Source: Xylogone sp. PMI_703
Lineage: Eukaryota > Ascomycota > Leotiomycetes
Direction: 5' to 3'
NCBI GenBank assembly: GCA_021399445.1
Contig: JAJTUQ010000012.1
Location: forward strand, 248,001-312,000
DNA: 64,000 nt
Part shown: positions 22,700 to 34,469 of the stretch, piece after piece
How positions within the stretch are numbered: the first letter of the stretch is position 1
Layout of the letters: each line of letters starts with the position of its first letter
Made by a program: the position numbers and the translations under genes
The notes under the pieces: model-generated
What the model was told of the DNA's origin: nothing
Databases searched by the model: none
Seen by the model: the letters and a program-made list of their open reading frames with translations, nothing else

Positions 22700-23704
22700 T
22701 TAGAGGTCCCACAAATAGGTCATATCAATAGCAGCCACCCCCCCATTAACGAACTCACCGACCCCTACCTCTGTTCCGGCGACTGTAATATATAATGTCT
22801 TGCTCTGTTCTACGCTTCCCCTCCCAAACGCCGTGCTTGATGGTGTGTGTAACACACTCGCATTCGAGATCAGGAACTGCGTCTGATCCGGCGCTACCCT
22901 CATTATTGAATCGGGATGCGTCGCAATCCAGGCTGTCCCATCGTCGGTAACTGAAAAGTCATCGAATCCGAATCCCGTCGCTGTTACATTTACATCCACC
23001 GAAATCTCTAAATTCCCAACCTGGTCACCTCCCCCATTGATAGGCACTCGTCCAAACAGTCCCTGTGATGTGGTCGAGAAGTATACAAAGGAGTCATGGA
23101 TTTTGATGCCGTTTATGCCAATGATTGCACCTGGGGAGGAAGCATTAAGGGTGTCGAAAAAAGGGGAGGCGAATGCGATGTCAACCTTGCCAGTAAGAGT
23201 ATTGATGCGCCAGATAACTCCCGACGCCGACTCAGAGGCAAGAATATAGGGAGTAAAAGGGATAGCTGCGAGGCCGTTAAGGCATGTGGAGTTGGGGACG
23301 TTCGCGACGTGTTTTACACCTGGAGAATTTGGCGAAGAGAAAAAATCAATAATATAGATGGAGAGTGTACCAAGTACTGCACGCTCTTTTGCGATTTCCC
23401 AAACCCCATTGATGACTGCGAAGACGTCGGGGCTGATCTCGGTGATGCCAGAGTTGCCCGTGCCGTTGTCGAAAGTATGTACTATCGAGGGGGTTGAGTT
23501 GGGGTGGAGAGGGTTAAGCTCGTAGAGGGTGGGCACGCTCAGGGATGTAACAAGGAGCTTTGAATTAGAGCGCACCGCGAGGTTTTCGATCCAATGGTTT
23601 GGAGGGAAGGTGTAGATCGAACGGGGTGCGGGCGTGTGGCAGAGAGCGAGTGAGGGAGCAAGTGATATGGATGCGAGGCAGAAGAGATAGTTCTTCAGCT
23701 GCAT
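22700..23704 (-). CDS. secreted SMP-30/gluconolactonase-like beta-propeller protein
   Basis: A single exon of 334 residues, with a signal peptide (MQLKNYLFCLASISLAPSLA). The body has the repeating pattern of a six-bladed propeller, with blade-like segments WIENLAVRSNSKLLVTS, GLAAIPFTPYILASES, GIKIHDSFVYFSTT and DDFSVTDDGTAWIATH. Fungal relatives include uncharacterised secreted propellers and the hetero-Diels-Alderase group used in tropolone-sesquiterpene pathways (from memory; not proven here). There are several N-glycosylation sequons. It is divergent from the transporter gene at 24079, 374 bp away. There are no breaks. The catalytic activity cannot be assigned. Confidence 0.85.
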   Translation of the reverse strand: MQLKNYLFCLASISLAPSLALCHTPAPRSIYTFPPNHWIENLAVRSNSKLLVTSLSVPTLYELNPLHPNSTPSIVHTFDNGTGNSGITEISPDVFAVINGVWEIAKERAVLGTLSIYIIDFFSSPNSPGVKHVANVPNSTCLNGLAAIPFTPYILASESASGVIWRINTLTGKVDIAFASPFFDTLNASSPGAIIGINGIKIHDSFVYFSTTSQGLFGRVPINGGGDQVGNLEISVDVNVTATGFGFDDFSVTDDGTAWIATHPDSIMRVAPDQTQFLISNASVLHTPSSTAFGRGSVEQSKTLYITVAGTEVGVGEFVNGGVAAIDMTYLWDL

Positions 23705-24078
23705 TTTGACTGGATCAAAGGTTTTGTTGAATGAATGAGAAGTATGAGGACAAGTTCACCGGAAAAGGGAGGTTGACAAGAGGGAGAACGACAGAAGCCG
23801 GGCTTTAGTCCGAACTTCAGTCCGGGTAACCGGGTGGTCGGAACTACGGTAAAGTAAATATATTATTACACGTAATAACCTATCCCTTCGGGGACAGGAG
23901 AGCTCTCACATATCCGGAATACATGTATGGGCGGTTCTAGTAATTAAGTGTAGTTCCGATCAGGGCAAGTCATGGCCAGTTCCGGTAATTAGCCGATCAA
24001 TCTATCAAGACCCTCCTATATCGCCTATGCTCGCCCTCTGCTCTCTTTTGCTTTGTTCACTGCAAACCGACAAAGGCC
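23705..24078. promoter_or_regulatory. shared divergent promoter region
   Basis: These 374 bp separate the start codons of two genes reading away from each other. Near 23800-23850 there is a cluster of CCGG/CGG-type half sites (TCCGGGTAACCGGGTGGTCGG), the kind of word bound by Zn2Cys6 regulators. A pyrimidine-rich run precedes the 24079 start. Co-regulation is inference from layout. Confidence 0.4.
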
Positions 24079-25842
24079 ATGGCAGAGCTGCCCCTCAAGA
24101 AAAGCCTCGAGCAGGTGGGCGACATGGAGGCAGGCGACCGCGAGACACAGGTGCTCGACGACCACCATCTCGCCGCCGATGCGCGCATCTGCCGCAAGCT
24201 CGACCGCCACATGATGCCATTATTCTTCATCTTGTGTGAGTGCAGACCCACGCCGCCGCCTGTTGACACCCACAACTCACCCATCTCTAGATATGTTGGC
24301 GTTCCTGGACCGCAGTAACATTGGTAATGCTGAAGTCGCGGGTATGGGAAAGGCCTTGAACCTGACCAGCAGCCAATACGCTTGGTTTTCTTCTATCTTT
24401 TTTATTAGCTATATCCTCTTCGAGTTCTCGGTGCTATTTTGGAAGATATCTCCCGCTCATCTGGTTGCGACGATCGTGGTATTTGGATGGTGCGCACTAT
24501 TGCAAATCTGAGAGAGGTATATCGTATATATGATATATTCCCAGATTCGTCTTCCCCCTTTTCTCTTCAATCTAGGCTGATTGAAAGCCAGGGGTCTCTT
24601 AGGTACAGCTCAGGCCGCTGCCCAGAGCTGGAGGGGTATGATGGTCATCCGTTTCCTATTGGGTGCATTTGAAGCTGCCTATGCGTGAGTTCCACCTGTT
24701 CTACGGATGTTGCCAGTAGTTAAGCGCCCTCCAGACCCGGTATTATGTACCTTCTTTCCTTCTTCTACCTGAGAAATGAGGTTGGATTCAGATGCGGCCT
24801 CTACGCGTCCGCCGCTCCGTTCGCCTCCACCTTCGCCGGCGCCCTGGCATATGGCATTACCAGCGGCCACTCCGACCTGGCGAACTGGCGGCTACTGTTC
24901 CTGGTGGAGGGCCTCGCCACCGTCATCATGGCGCCAGTCTCCTTCTTCTTCATACCCGACTCGCCAGACAAGGCACGCTTCCTTAATTCCGAGGAAAAGC
25001 AGATTGTGAAGGCCCGTGCTCTGCGCCAGGTCGGCACCGAGCCCAGTGTTCGAATTGGTGGTTTTAACAGGAAAGAATTCCTCTTAACCTTAGTCGACTA
25101 TAAGGCGTGGTTCGTTGCTGTACGTGATCTCCTCTCATTTTATAATCGAATGTGGCTTACCACTGATAGTTGATGTACTTTGGTGCCAATGTCAGCTATG
25201 CCAGCTTGCCTGTCTACCTACCCACCATCCTGAACGCCATGGGATACAGCAGTGTCGACGCCCAGGGCCTCAGCGCACCCCCCTATTTTGTCGCCTTCCT
25301 CTCTGCCCTGATTACCACCTACGTCGCCGATAAGATGCAGCAGCGTGGCCTGATGCTCATCGCCACCTCTATCATTGGTGGTATCGGCTACGTTGTCCTA
25401 GCCACCGTCCAAACCAGCGGTGTCCGATACTTCGCCGTCTTTCTCGCCGCTGCTGGCGTTTTCTCTACTATCCCTAACATTATTGCCTGGACTCTGAGCA
25501 CGTCTCCCCTTTCCCAGCCTTTAATCTACACACCGCTAATGCTCCCCAGACAACCAAGGCTCAGATACCCGCCGTGGCGCCGGCATCATCCTTATCAACG
25601 TCGTCGGCCAGTGTGGCTCCGTCCTCTCCTCGCGTATCTATCCCATCAGCGAGACCCCCCGCTATGTCAAAGGTCACTCTATCTGCGCCTCTTTCATGTT
25701 ATTCACCACGTTCCTCGCGTTCGCCCTCCGTTTTCTGCTCGACCGGGACAACAAGAAACTCGAGCGCCAGCAGAAAGAAACCTACATTATAAACACCACT
25801 GCCGTCGAGAACTACGGGTCTAGCTTCCGCTATGTGTTGTAG
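24079..25842 (+). CDS. MFS transporter, anion:cation symporter family (Dal5-like)
   Basis: A plasma membrane importer of small organic anions such as allantoate or vitamins; the exact substrate is unknown. Six exons join in phase: 24079-24235, 24291-24489, 24592-24684, 24735-25119, 25170-25497 and 25550-25842, giving 484 residues. Family marks are YMLAFLDRSNIGNA in helix 1, FGWGLLGTAQAAAQSW across the second junction, GAFEAAYAPGIMYLLSFFYLR and PDSPDKARFL. The 24490-24591 intron skips a TGA that is in frame if unspliced. The 25498-25549 intron needs a GC donor (GCACGT). If these junctions are right the gene is intact. It shares a promoter region with the propeller gene at 22700. Confidence 0.85.
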
Positions 25843-26904
25843 ATACAGTTCCTACTATTTATGTGGTTTTATTTTATCATCTCAGAGGGTAGGCTAGGAA
25901 ATTAGTGTACGGATATTTATTATTTCTGCAAAGATTGAAAAAAAAATACCGGCGACCGCGCCCGCCCTTCAGGTTGGCTTTGCACACTTACTGGCAGTAG
26001 ATATTCAGCAACTAGCTCTAATCAATGGCATTCTGTTGTTATCAAAAGGCCTTGGTTCCCTGCTGTGCTCACTAACTAGTCGATAGATACAATCGTCTTC
26101 TCATTAGGCGAGGTTGGGCGTACAATGTATAGCTGAATTTATTATCTCTTTTTCCGGTCGCAAAGACTATCTGACAGAGGTAATCAGGTATAGACAAAAT
26201 GTAAGAGCATATGCCATTGCTCCACTTCTAGAATCAGGTCCACTAGAATGTGTCAACTATGTTACTTGGTATGAACAAATGTCTGTAAGGTATAATCCAA
26301 CTCCATATATCTTTAGAGTGTGATATATAATTGGCTCCAATATCTTGCTAAGGTAAAAATCGTTAAGCTACACTAACCGCGGCTTAGGATACATTCTGCT
26401 GTTTCCACCAGTTCACCAGTTTGGTGTTGTGAGCTGACTAATCTCAGTCGTCACCAAATATTACACCCTTTGGTATAGCTTGGGTAACATTTGATATCCG
26501 TCAAAACAAATTATCAGGCTATATGCAGACAAAGGCAATGCTAGGGGGAGTTTTTGCTCGGAAAATGATCTGCCATATAATTTGGAGTCGATTAATATAT
26601 AGAAGAGGCTTACGAGACGTAGAAAGATTGAGCTTTAGTCCCTGCTGCTTCGCAGTTAGTCCGCCACTCCTACGTCATCTGTAGTTGACCAGTCCACTCT
26701 GTACAGAACACACTTTAGCAAATAGTTCTTAGTCTCTATAAAGTATAAGTAAATTAGTCGAGTTATAGTTCTTATAATAGTTAGAAGATTTATTAAAATA
26801 GAAGTATATAATTTAAGAGGTATATTTAAGAAGATAATACAAAGAGATATAATAGTTTCAATTTAGAAGGCGATTTTATTAATTAATTTTTTATGCTATT
26901 TTAT
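25843..26904. other. intergenic, no gene recognised
   Basis: About 1 kb with a short open frame at 26114-26323 that matches nothing I recognise, then a strongly AT-rich stretch (about 26700-26900) that looks RIP-mutated. Confidence 0.5.
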
Positions 26905-27118
26905 TGTCGGTTCACACGGGAACGTGGTAACTAATCGTACGCAACGTACGCCCGATATTAGGGGGTATTGCGTGTATTGATTGAGGTACGAAGATTCTAA
27001 GTGTAGGCGTAGCCTACGAAAGAATATAGCTACAGAATACTGCCGCGCCCTGCCGCCTATGCCCCGGAATATTGTCATGCCGCTCCGCCTCCGCACTCTC
27101 CATACAGGCATGCCAACA
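26905..27118 (-). repeat. solo LTR of the Copia family (copy 2, complete)
   Basis: A 214-bp LTR, minus orientation, with terminal TG/CA (TGTCGG at 26905, CCAACA ending 27118). TTTAT flanks both sides (26900-26904 and 27119-27123), a clean 5-bp target duplication. It matches the LTR at 28654 almost base for base, so it is probably a recombination product of a full element of that family. Confidence 0.92.
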
Positions 27119-27513
27119 TTTATAAATACTTGAATTTTATGAAGCTAAACAGTCTGTATAACTATAAAGCTAGCTATATATTAAGCAGATTTAAATAACT
27201 CGATACTAAAAAGTTAGGTAATATTACTATACTCCAAGGTAGTATAGGTTTATTAATTTCCGGAGGCCTTAAAATAATTTAAGACCTTAACTATCTAGTA
27301 TAAAGTAGAAACAAGAGATCGTTCCTTAATCTCTAGCTATAAGGAAAAATCGATTATTTTTTGGTACTCTAAAGAGAATAACACCTGACGATAATAACCA
27401 CTTTAACCCTGTTCCATTAATAACCTCTTGTAAGAGCTTTACATCGAAATAATCAAGGTTCTCAACATATATCCACTAACCTCGAAAGTATTAAATATTT
27501 AGGATATAGGTTA

Positions 27514-27735
27514 GAGTATACTTAAATCCACTTAACTGTTTTCTTATTTTCACTTCACACAGACCACCCCACCGATACCGGAACGTATTTTCGCACATCC
27601 CAGCCTCGTGATCACATACAAATTAGTACTGTACAAAGAGACTCAGCCATGCAACCAGCAATCCTCATAATAATTTAAGCACAAATATATATATTTCCTA
27701 ATATGGCAAAAATAAAGTTATACTGAAACTCGGGC
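27514..27735 (-). mobile_element. Mutator-like element fragment (right end)
   Basis: Reading plus, it matches the complement of about 13,990-14,200: CTTAAATCCACTT, then the terminal-repeat blocks, CACATACAAATTA, GTACAAAGAGACTC and CCTAATATGGCAA. About 220 bp of terminal and subterminal sequence remains. The stretch before it (27119-27513) is AT-rich with no gene. Confidence 0.75.
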
Positions 27736-28167
27736 CTCATTCTTTTAGCATTGGACCCCCGATTTGCCTTACGACGGCGTCTACTAATGCGTACCTCGGC
27801 GATTAAGCGAACCCGACTCATGACCTCGAGGGTTCGCACTTCGTCGACTACTGTATCTCATCATCCTCCAAAGTCGCTCCTGGGTGGCTCACGATTTGCC
27901 CCATGATGCGCCCACACATCAACAGTATAAAGCGCATCAAATCAGCTTAAAAGTGACCTACGAGCTAGCTACGAGTCGTCGACGAGTCATCTACGCATCG
28001 TCTATACATTGTCTACAAATCTATACATTCATTCACTTGCGATTCAGCATCTGCACAAGTAAGGAAAACAGGGTCATTTCATTGTGCAAAGTGCTTACCA
28101 ACTCCGCAAAGCACAAGGACCTAATTCGAGAACGAATCAAGAACGAATAGTATCATGATCAATTCCC

Positions 28168-28405
28168 TTCCATCCGTTAAAGGGGCATCCAATAATCGAT
28201 TTCTGAAGATGTAGAAAGGATGCATTCAAGGCTAAAGCACAGTAAGAGGTCTGGATAAGGTTTGGATGGCGTTTCTCCACGTAACAAGCATAAACTGAGA
28301 GGGGCAAGGCCCATATAACGTCAGATCTAAGCTTGGATCAGGGGTGCAAAATAGTACATAACTTTATTTTAACTACTGTTCCCAGCCCCCAAATATTACT
28401 ACGGG
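28168..28405. repeat. interspersed repeat R, copy 1
   Basis: About 235 bp matches 52657-52888 (for example GGCGTTTCTCCACGTAACAA and AAGCTTGGATCAGGGGTGCA). Flanking DNA differs on both sides. No terminal inverted repeat or TG/CA ends were seen, so the class is open. The second copy has more T and A, as expected from RIP. Confidence 0.75.
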
Positions 28406-28653
28406 GTGGGGGGGCTTGGCTCCCGTCTAGGCGTCTAATCGCGTTCGTTGTGTGGCCAACGGGAGCCCGTTTGCGCCTGTTGCGCATAATGTACGAGTGG
28501 ACGTCCACTACAACTCGCCTAACTAAACTTCGCACAAAGGCAATTTTGTGTCGTTGTTTTCATAAGTATGTTGATACTGTACTAACCTCCTATGTATGTT
28601 ATTATTATGGAGGGGAAAATGAAGTATTTCATAAATATAAGCAAAACAGTAAT

Positions 28654-28866
28654 TGTCGGTTCACACGGGAACGTGGTAACTAATCGTACGCAACGTACGC
28701 CCGATATTAGGGGTATTGCGTGTATTGATTGAGGTACGAAGATTCTAAGTGTAGGCGTAGCCTACGAAAGAATATAGCTACAGAATACTGCCGCGCCTTG
28801 CCGCCTATTCCCCGGAATATTGTCATGCCGCTCTGCCTCCGCACTCTCCATACAGGCATGCCAACA
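28654..28866 (-). repeat. Copia 3' LTR
   Basis: Starts TGTCGG and ends CCAACA on the plus strand. It is nearly identical to the solo LTR at 26905. It contains the palindromic GTAGGCGTAGCCTAC. It shows few transitions compared with its partner at 35004. Confidence 0.93.
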
Positions 28867-29020
28867 CTGGCAGTCTCTAGAAAAGTGGAAAGCGAAGCCT
28901 TAATCTAAAAGAGTAATGAAGGAAAGCAAAGAAAGGAAAAGTCTAATCTAATGAAGGATGGAAAGAACAGGTCTAGTCTAAAGCAAAAGGAAAGTGAAAT
29001 CTAAAACACCATAAACGCCT

Positions 29021-31382
29021 CTATTGTGGGGTATCTTCCTTGGTTCCCATAGGTTCTATGCTCCCTGAAACTCCATTCCTTTCCACCCATTCCGTCACCC
29101 GTATTCGTACTTCATTAGTATCGATCAGGTCTCTGAGAGCTCCACAAGGCTTGCTCTTGGTCATGGAATCAGCGAGGTTCGTATTGCCATCGATCCACTT
29201 GACTTCAGTGATTTCCCGGCGTTCGTAAGACTGTCGTAGGCACATAAGGTTAACCATGAGACACTTCTCTTGGGTGGTGCCTAGTTTGACGAGACAGTCA
29301 TACAGAGACTTCGAATCGGTACAAAGAACCAAAGGTATAGTGCGTTCCATGATCTTCTCGGTAGTTGACTTCAGGGCTACTCCTATGTCGAAACCATGCA
29401 CTATAGCGTAGAGTTCAGAAGCTAAAACACTCCGGGTAACTCTCTTACACTTAGTGGAAGACCAGTGAATAATGTTGCCCTTCATGGAGGCATCTGCCAA
29501 AACAATGATGTAGCCGATCTGAGACGACATGTCCGAATTATTGGCAAACGAAGCGTCAGTGAATACTAACACCTGGAGGGTCTCCCGGTCCAGTCGAACA
29601 TACTTAAGGCCTCTGGTTGAGTTGTCCATCTGCCACTGGAGTCGTTTATTCAGTGCCTTTGCGTCTTGTTCTTGTAGGTTGGCGACCTGGGTAACAAAGG
29701 ACAAGTCGAAAGCAGCCTCTGGCTGGGAAACAGTAGCAATATAGGCTCCTTTGGCTCGCTGAGCGACATATTGATCTTTCGGAGTGAGAGCTTTGCGAAC
29801 GACACCTCTGAAGCTGACTAGGTCTGAAGGCTGGTAAAGGTCGACGAGTTTTAGGCCTTTGCAGTGACACTCCTGGTTGAAGAATATAGAGCCATCGTCG
29901 TGCAGTATGATCAGGCCTCCGTTGAACTTTATGAGGTGGTCAGTTGTGAGCACCTCCCGTTCCTTGGCCTGAAAAATGAGTTCCTTCTCTTCGGCCTCTG
30001 CAAAGGTCCTGTCAGCCAGAAATAGTGTATCATCGGTCTGTAAGCCGACGACCCCAAAGCCAAGGTTATAAGTGTATAGTAAACATGAATCGTACGTTGA
30101 CTGCTCCATCTTGAGAGTCTTGATGTGATGACTATGATAAGTACTGTACCAGTGATTGTCAGCTTCCGGGACTCCGTACAATGGTAAGAGCACCTGTAGA
30201 ACCCAGTCATCGTCCAGATCTAACTCCGCTAGAGTGATAGTATAGAAGTAACGGCCTAAATGTGTGTGTGACTAGGTATATGCCTAAATAATATTACGCA
30301 AGTACACTAAGTACTCATACATGATAGCTGCGAGTGCTAGAATCAGGCGTTGGCTTACCCGTTGAATAGTAGGAGACTGTGTTAAGACAAGATCCTTCTC
30401 GGTGTCGTTATAGGCCTGTATTACTAACCGGGACTTCTCAAAGACATCTGGAGTTTTTGTATTCTTGATCTCATCGACAAACCGAGACTTGTATATTCTT
30501 GTGCCTTCAGGGACTTGATCTACGCACAGGCTTAAATACACCTCTTTGTATTAGGCCATTCAGTTCCTTTCGGCGAGACATCTCGAATGGCATACGAGAG
30601 TTCTTGAATCGTATATGTAGTACTGGCTCTGTAAGATCAACAGAGATGTCAGCAACAGGGGCGTTAGGGATGTCAGGTGTAGAAATGTTGGCTGAAGCTT
30701 GAACGGCATTTTTTTTGGGTCTGTTACGGCGGCGCTTCACCGGTTCGGTTGGCTCTGTTGGTTGTGAGGTCTCTTTAGGCTCTGGTTCCGGTTTATCATA
30801 TTGTGGTTTCGGCGGTATCCTCTGAGGCTTCTTCATCGTTGAGGTATGGCTTGACCACTGTGTTTCGAAACTCTGTAGGTCCGTTGGGTAACTGTAACTT
30901 GCAGGTCTCTCCGTCCATCGACAGTAGCTTGAATAAGCCCTTCCAGCTTCTGGCCTGGCCTCCGTTGCCTTCACGCCAGACCAGTACATCAGAATTCAGA
31001 GGTAGATCATGAATAGCTGTAATAACAGGTCCGTTCCTCTGATTCAGGGCGTCCTGCAGTTGTCTCTGGGCCCGAAGGTTCTTAATTTCGGTGATAGCCT
31101 TCCTGGTTGCAGCTGCGCGTTGGGCTATCGATGGGGCCGGAGGGTCAAGCTCTGACATGCGGGGAAAGGCTCCGAAGACGAGCAAGTAAGGACGAGACCT
31201 TTAAGGCCTGCTGTATCGTTGACAGCCTTTACTGTTATCTGTAGTGTTATATCTCTGTGGAGGTCTGGTAGTTCTTCTGAAATGATCTGGTAGGCTCGTT
31301 GTAAGACTGCATGATATCGCTCAACCTTTCCGATAGACCAATGTGCCTCCACAGGGACACATTTAGTGAAAACTCTTATCAT
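29021..31382 (-). pseudogene. Copia reverse transcriptase and RNase H, frame-broken
   Basis: The downstream frame (30193-29021, 390 residues) begins inside the polymerase with the active-site region GLQTDDTLFLAD, then RNase H motifs (VFTDASFAN, SSTKCKRVTRSVLASELYA, CTDSKSLYD, LADSMTK). The upstream polymerase part (30541-30284) carries KSRFVDEIKN and LVIQAYND. Integrase C-terminal and linker pieces occupy 31382-30507 in shifting frames. At least three frame breaks separate these blocks. Confidence 0.85.
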
Positions 31383-31387
31383 GGTGG

Positions 31388-31847
31388 CTAAGTGCTTGAA
31401 ATCCTTGCTGACGAAGCTCTTTCCGGCGTTGTGAGTAATAAGGTCTGGTGGGCCAAGGTAAGTGTCGATCCAACAGGTTCGTAGGATGTCCTAGACATGT
31501 TTTGTGGTAATGTTCTGTAATCATCGGGTAACCTGAAAGCCTGTAGCTTCGTCGACAATATGAAGGACGGGCTTGTTGTTGATGTACATGACGTCGACAA
31601 GAATAGCGTAGTTGAATTTAACATCGTTCTGTAGCGTGAACTTGAATCTCCCAGGGGACCTGTTGTGTTTCTGGCAGTATTTGTAGTACTTCGATAAGTA
31701 CTGAAGGACCTTATCGTCGACGTCATGTCTTGAGCGCTCTAAAATCTTTCTGAGGCGTTCTACTGAAGGATAGCCGAAGCGACAATGCAAACGACGTAAT
31801 TCTATCTCCGTCAAATAACAGACATCTTTCTCGATAGAGTTAATCAT
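31388..31847 (-). pseudogene. Copia integrase region, frame-broken
   Basis: A GAG-pre-integrase segment (LRRLHCRFGYPSVERLRKIL, 31847 side) leads into the integrase core (LVDVMYINNKPVLHIVDEAT, where the first catalytic Asp lies). The frame is lost near 31521; the following core sequence continues in another frame to about 31388. Confidence 0.75.
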
Positions 31848-31868
31848 AAAGTTACTCAGGGTATTATT

Positions 31869-32879
31869 CTATAGCCAGAAAGCATGCCCCCAGCGTCGCA
31901 GAACCGGTATCTCTATGGTAGGGGTAATTAATATATTTGTGACGTTATTGTAATAAACCTTTAGGCAGTCCATGTTTGCTAAACTCAGTAGGAATGAGGT
32001 ATCCGCACGTACAATGTGGAACTGTATAACGCCCAATGGAGTGGAGAGGTCGATAGAGCCGATAGAGCTGGTCGTGCCAATGCCGAACTGTATGGAGACA
32101 CTGCCCTTAGTGGAAGTGTCGATAAGAATAGTAGTACCAAGCTTTTGGTAAGCAAGGTACTGGTTGTAGCTAGCTGTAAACCTTTTTGAAGCTCCTGTGT
32201 CAATCATGATACCCTGAAACACTTCTGAAGAATATTTATCTGTCGTTGTGTTTGTATATGTTGACAAGATGTCCACTCCTGGGTCATTGCTTCCATGGGT
32301 ATTTATAAGTACATGCCGAAATCCTTGGTCGGCGAGGAACTCAGTGATTTTTGTCGCTTCTTGTGGGTTAACAGTACTGATAGAGATTATGTGGATTTCA
32401 GCAATGTCTATAGTTGTGGAAGAGGGTAGGTCTTCATCGTTATCGACAGAAATCATGAGTGTCTCATACTCGTTGAGTTCATCTTCTGAGTCATCGTCTT
32501 CAGGCTTCTCGTTGTTATCTTCTCCATCCTCACCTTCGTATTCGACAAGGTACTGACGGAAGTTCTTATGGAAACGTTGTTTAGACTTTTCGTGCTTTCT
32601 CTCGGTGTGCTTATAGGATATACAGCCTTCTTTACTGCATACAAAATAGTGTTTGCGGGTAGGCTTTCTAGGTGTATAACGTTGAGGTGGTCGGTCTTGG
32701 GTGCATTGGTCCTGTTTGTAGAAACGACGGTCAGAGCTAATATAAGTGTCAGTATGAGTACTGTCCTTGTGAGTCTTCTCCCATGTTGTAATACAAGAAC
32801 GTAAATCGTCGAGGAAGTCTGCGACAGTCGGTGATGGCTTGTAACAAGTAAGCCGACAGGCTTTCATCTCCTGGCACAC
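31869..32879 (-). pseudogene. Copia gag zinc knuckle and aspartic protease
   Basis: An open frame of 336 residues. A Cys/His knuckle (FVCSKEGCISYKHTERKH) ends the nucleocapsid part, an acidic spacer follows, and the protease active site reads GIMIDTGASKRFTAS. It ends at a stop before the integrase frame begins. Confidence 0.85.
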
Positions 32880-34469
32880 GAGAACTAACTTGTTGTGGAT
32901 GAAGCTCTCTGTCCGTAGATTAGGGTCGAGGCTGTGCTGCAGACGACGGAGTTCCTTGAGTAATAGTTAAAGACAATCGTTAATAGACTTATCTTCGTTC
33001 TGTACCATGATCGTCTTTAGGCTTATGTCATTCTATCTAGATAATACACTTTTCTTGTATTCAGGGCCCTCAAAGTTGGCTCGTATAGCATCATAAACTT
33101 CTGCAAACGAATACTTTAGACTAGCCGCTCTATTGTCGTAGTAAAAGCTTAGGGCAGGGCCCTTTAGCATGGTAGGGAAAGCCTTCAGCTATACCTCTTC
33201 AGGTATGTTAGCTCTCTCGCAGATGTCCCAGAAGATCGTGAGCTTAAAGTCGAAGTTGTCTCCTTCCCCATTGTATTTCTGCTCCTCTGTGTACATCTTC
33301 GCCAGATTAGCGAGCTCCTTCCCATATCCTTGCCTCTGTGGCTTCTGTACCTGTGTATCGGTCGGCTGGGGCCGAGGTAGGGTTCGATATAAGATAGGTC
33401 GTATTGGGGGTTAATTCGAAAAGGGTTGTCGATTCTGGTTCTGGGGTGGAGGAGGTGGTGGTGGCGGTGGAGCTGGTTGTGTAGGTCGTTGTGGTTGGGT
33501 AGGGGACAACGGTGGTGAAGCCGGTGAGCGAATCGTAGGGTATCTGTACGGGCTAAGTCAGGCTTGTGCGGTCGTCGGCCAAGGAGCAGGGGAAGAAGGT
33601 TGATCTAACGTATAGCCATAGTCTATAGGTAATACACCGGAAGCCTCCGGTCGCAGGGTCATCGTAGGGCGTACAGGCTCAGGTCGTGAGGGGGATAAGT
33701 CTGGCACTTGCGATTGTGACCATCTGAGACGTTGGTTATCGTTCTGGTTTGTGCCACCTAACGGCTCTACGAGGCGTCCTAGGCCAGCGAACGGTGATAC
33801 AGGTTGTGGTTGTTGTAAGGATTGTGCAGCCTGGGTCGTCTGCCTGGTCTGTATAGTCCGTATGGGTTATGGTTGTTGTCGTGGAGAGAGCATAGATAAT
33901 GGTTGAATAAAGCTCATTTGTGGTCGCGAAGAAGGTTTTAATGGTGGTTAGTAAAGCGAAGGTGAACCCGATTAGCCTATCCTAGCCTTATCTAGTATTG
34001 AGCCATGGGCACTGGCAAAGGATAACGTTCCGTTAAGCCTGTGGTTGATAGCCTTAGACAGAAATGGTCCATGCTTCTTGATGTAGTCTTCAATCTCTTC
34101 ATCAGTCTATTCGAGGAACTCTTTCTCTGTAAGTATAGCTTCTAGGGATTGTGGGATTGTTTTCCGAGCTTCATGCTTGACTTTCACTCCTCTTGTACGG
34201 AGAAAGATACGAAAGTTCATCAAAATAGTCCTGTTCGCTCTCTTCCAGTCGTCTTCTTTGAAGTCCTTAAAGTCCTCCCGGAAAGCCTCCCATAAGTCAT
34301 AATCCATCCATTCCTCTATCTCATATATGTTTTGTTTATACTTAATATGATTACTAATGCCCTGATCTGATGTATTATTTAAGTCGATGATTGCCCATTC
34401 AGCATTCTTATTCCCTCCGTCGGGGCCGGAATGGACTTCTGCGCCCTCTGCACCCTCTACGCCCTTCAT
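32880..34469 (-). pseudogene. Copia gag, degraded
   Basis: The first 120 residues (34469-34107) form an acidic N-terminal part (NIYEIEEWMDYDLWEAFR). After a stop near 34107 the frame is interrupted repeatedly through a Pro/Gly/Gln-rich stretch (33400-34000). Position between the 5' LTR and the protease is the main evidence for gag. Confidence 0.55.

Noticed and set aside
23037..23497. Plus-strand frames inside the beta-propeller gene
   Set aside because: Antisense shadows of the minus-strand coding sequence at 22700-23704.
14997..25842. A secondary-metabolite cluster made of two transporters, hydrolase and propeller
   Set aside because: No backbone synthase, terpene cyclase or P450 is in the window, and transposons separate the genes.
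26114..26323. 69-codon frame
   Set aside because: No homologue recalled and no supporting signals; isolated in decayed DNA.
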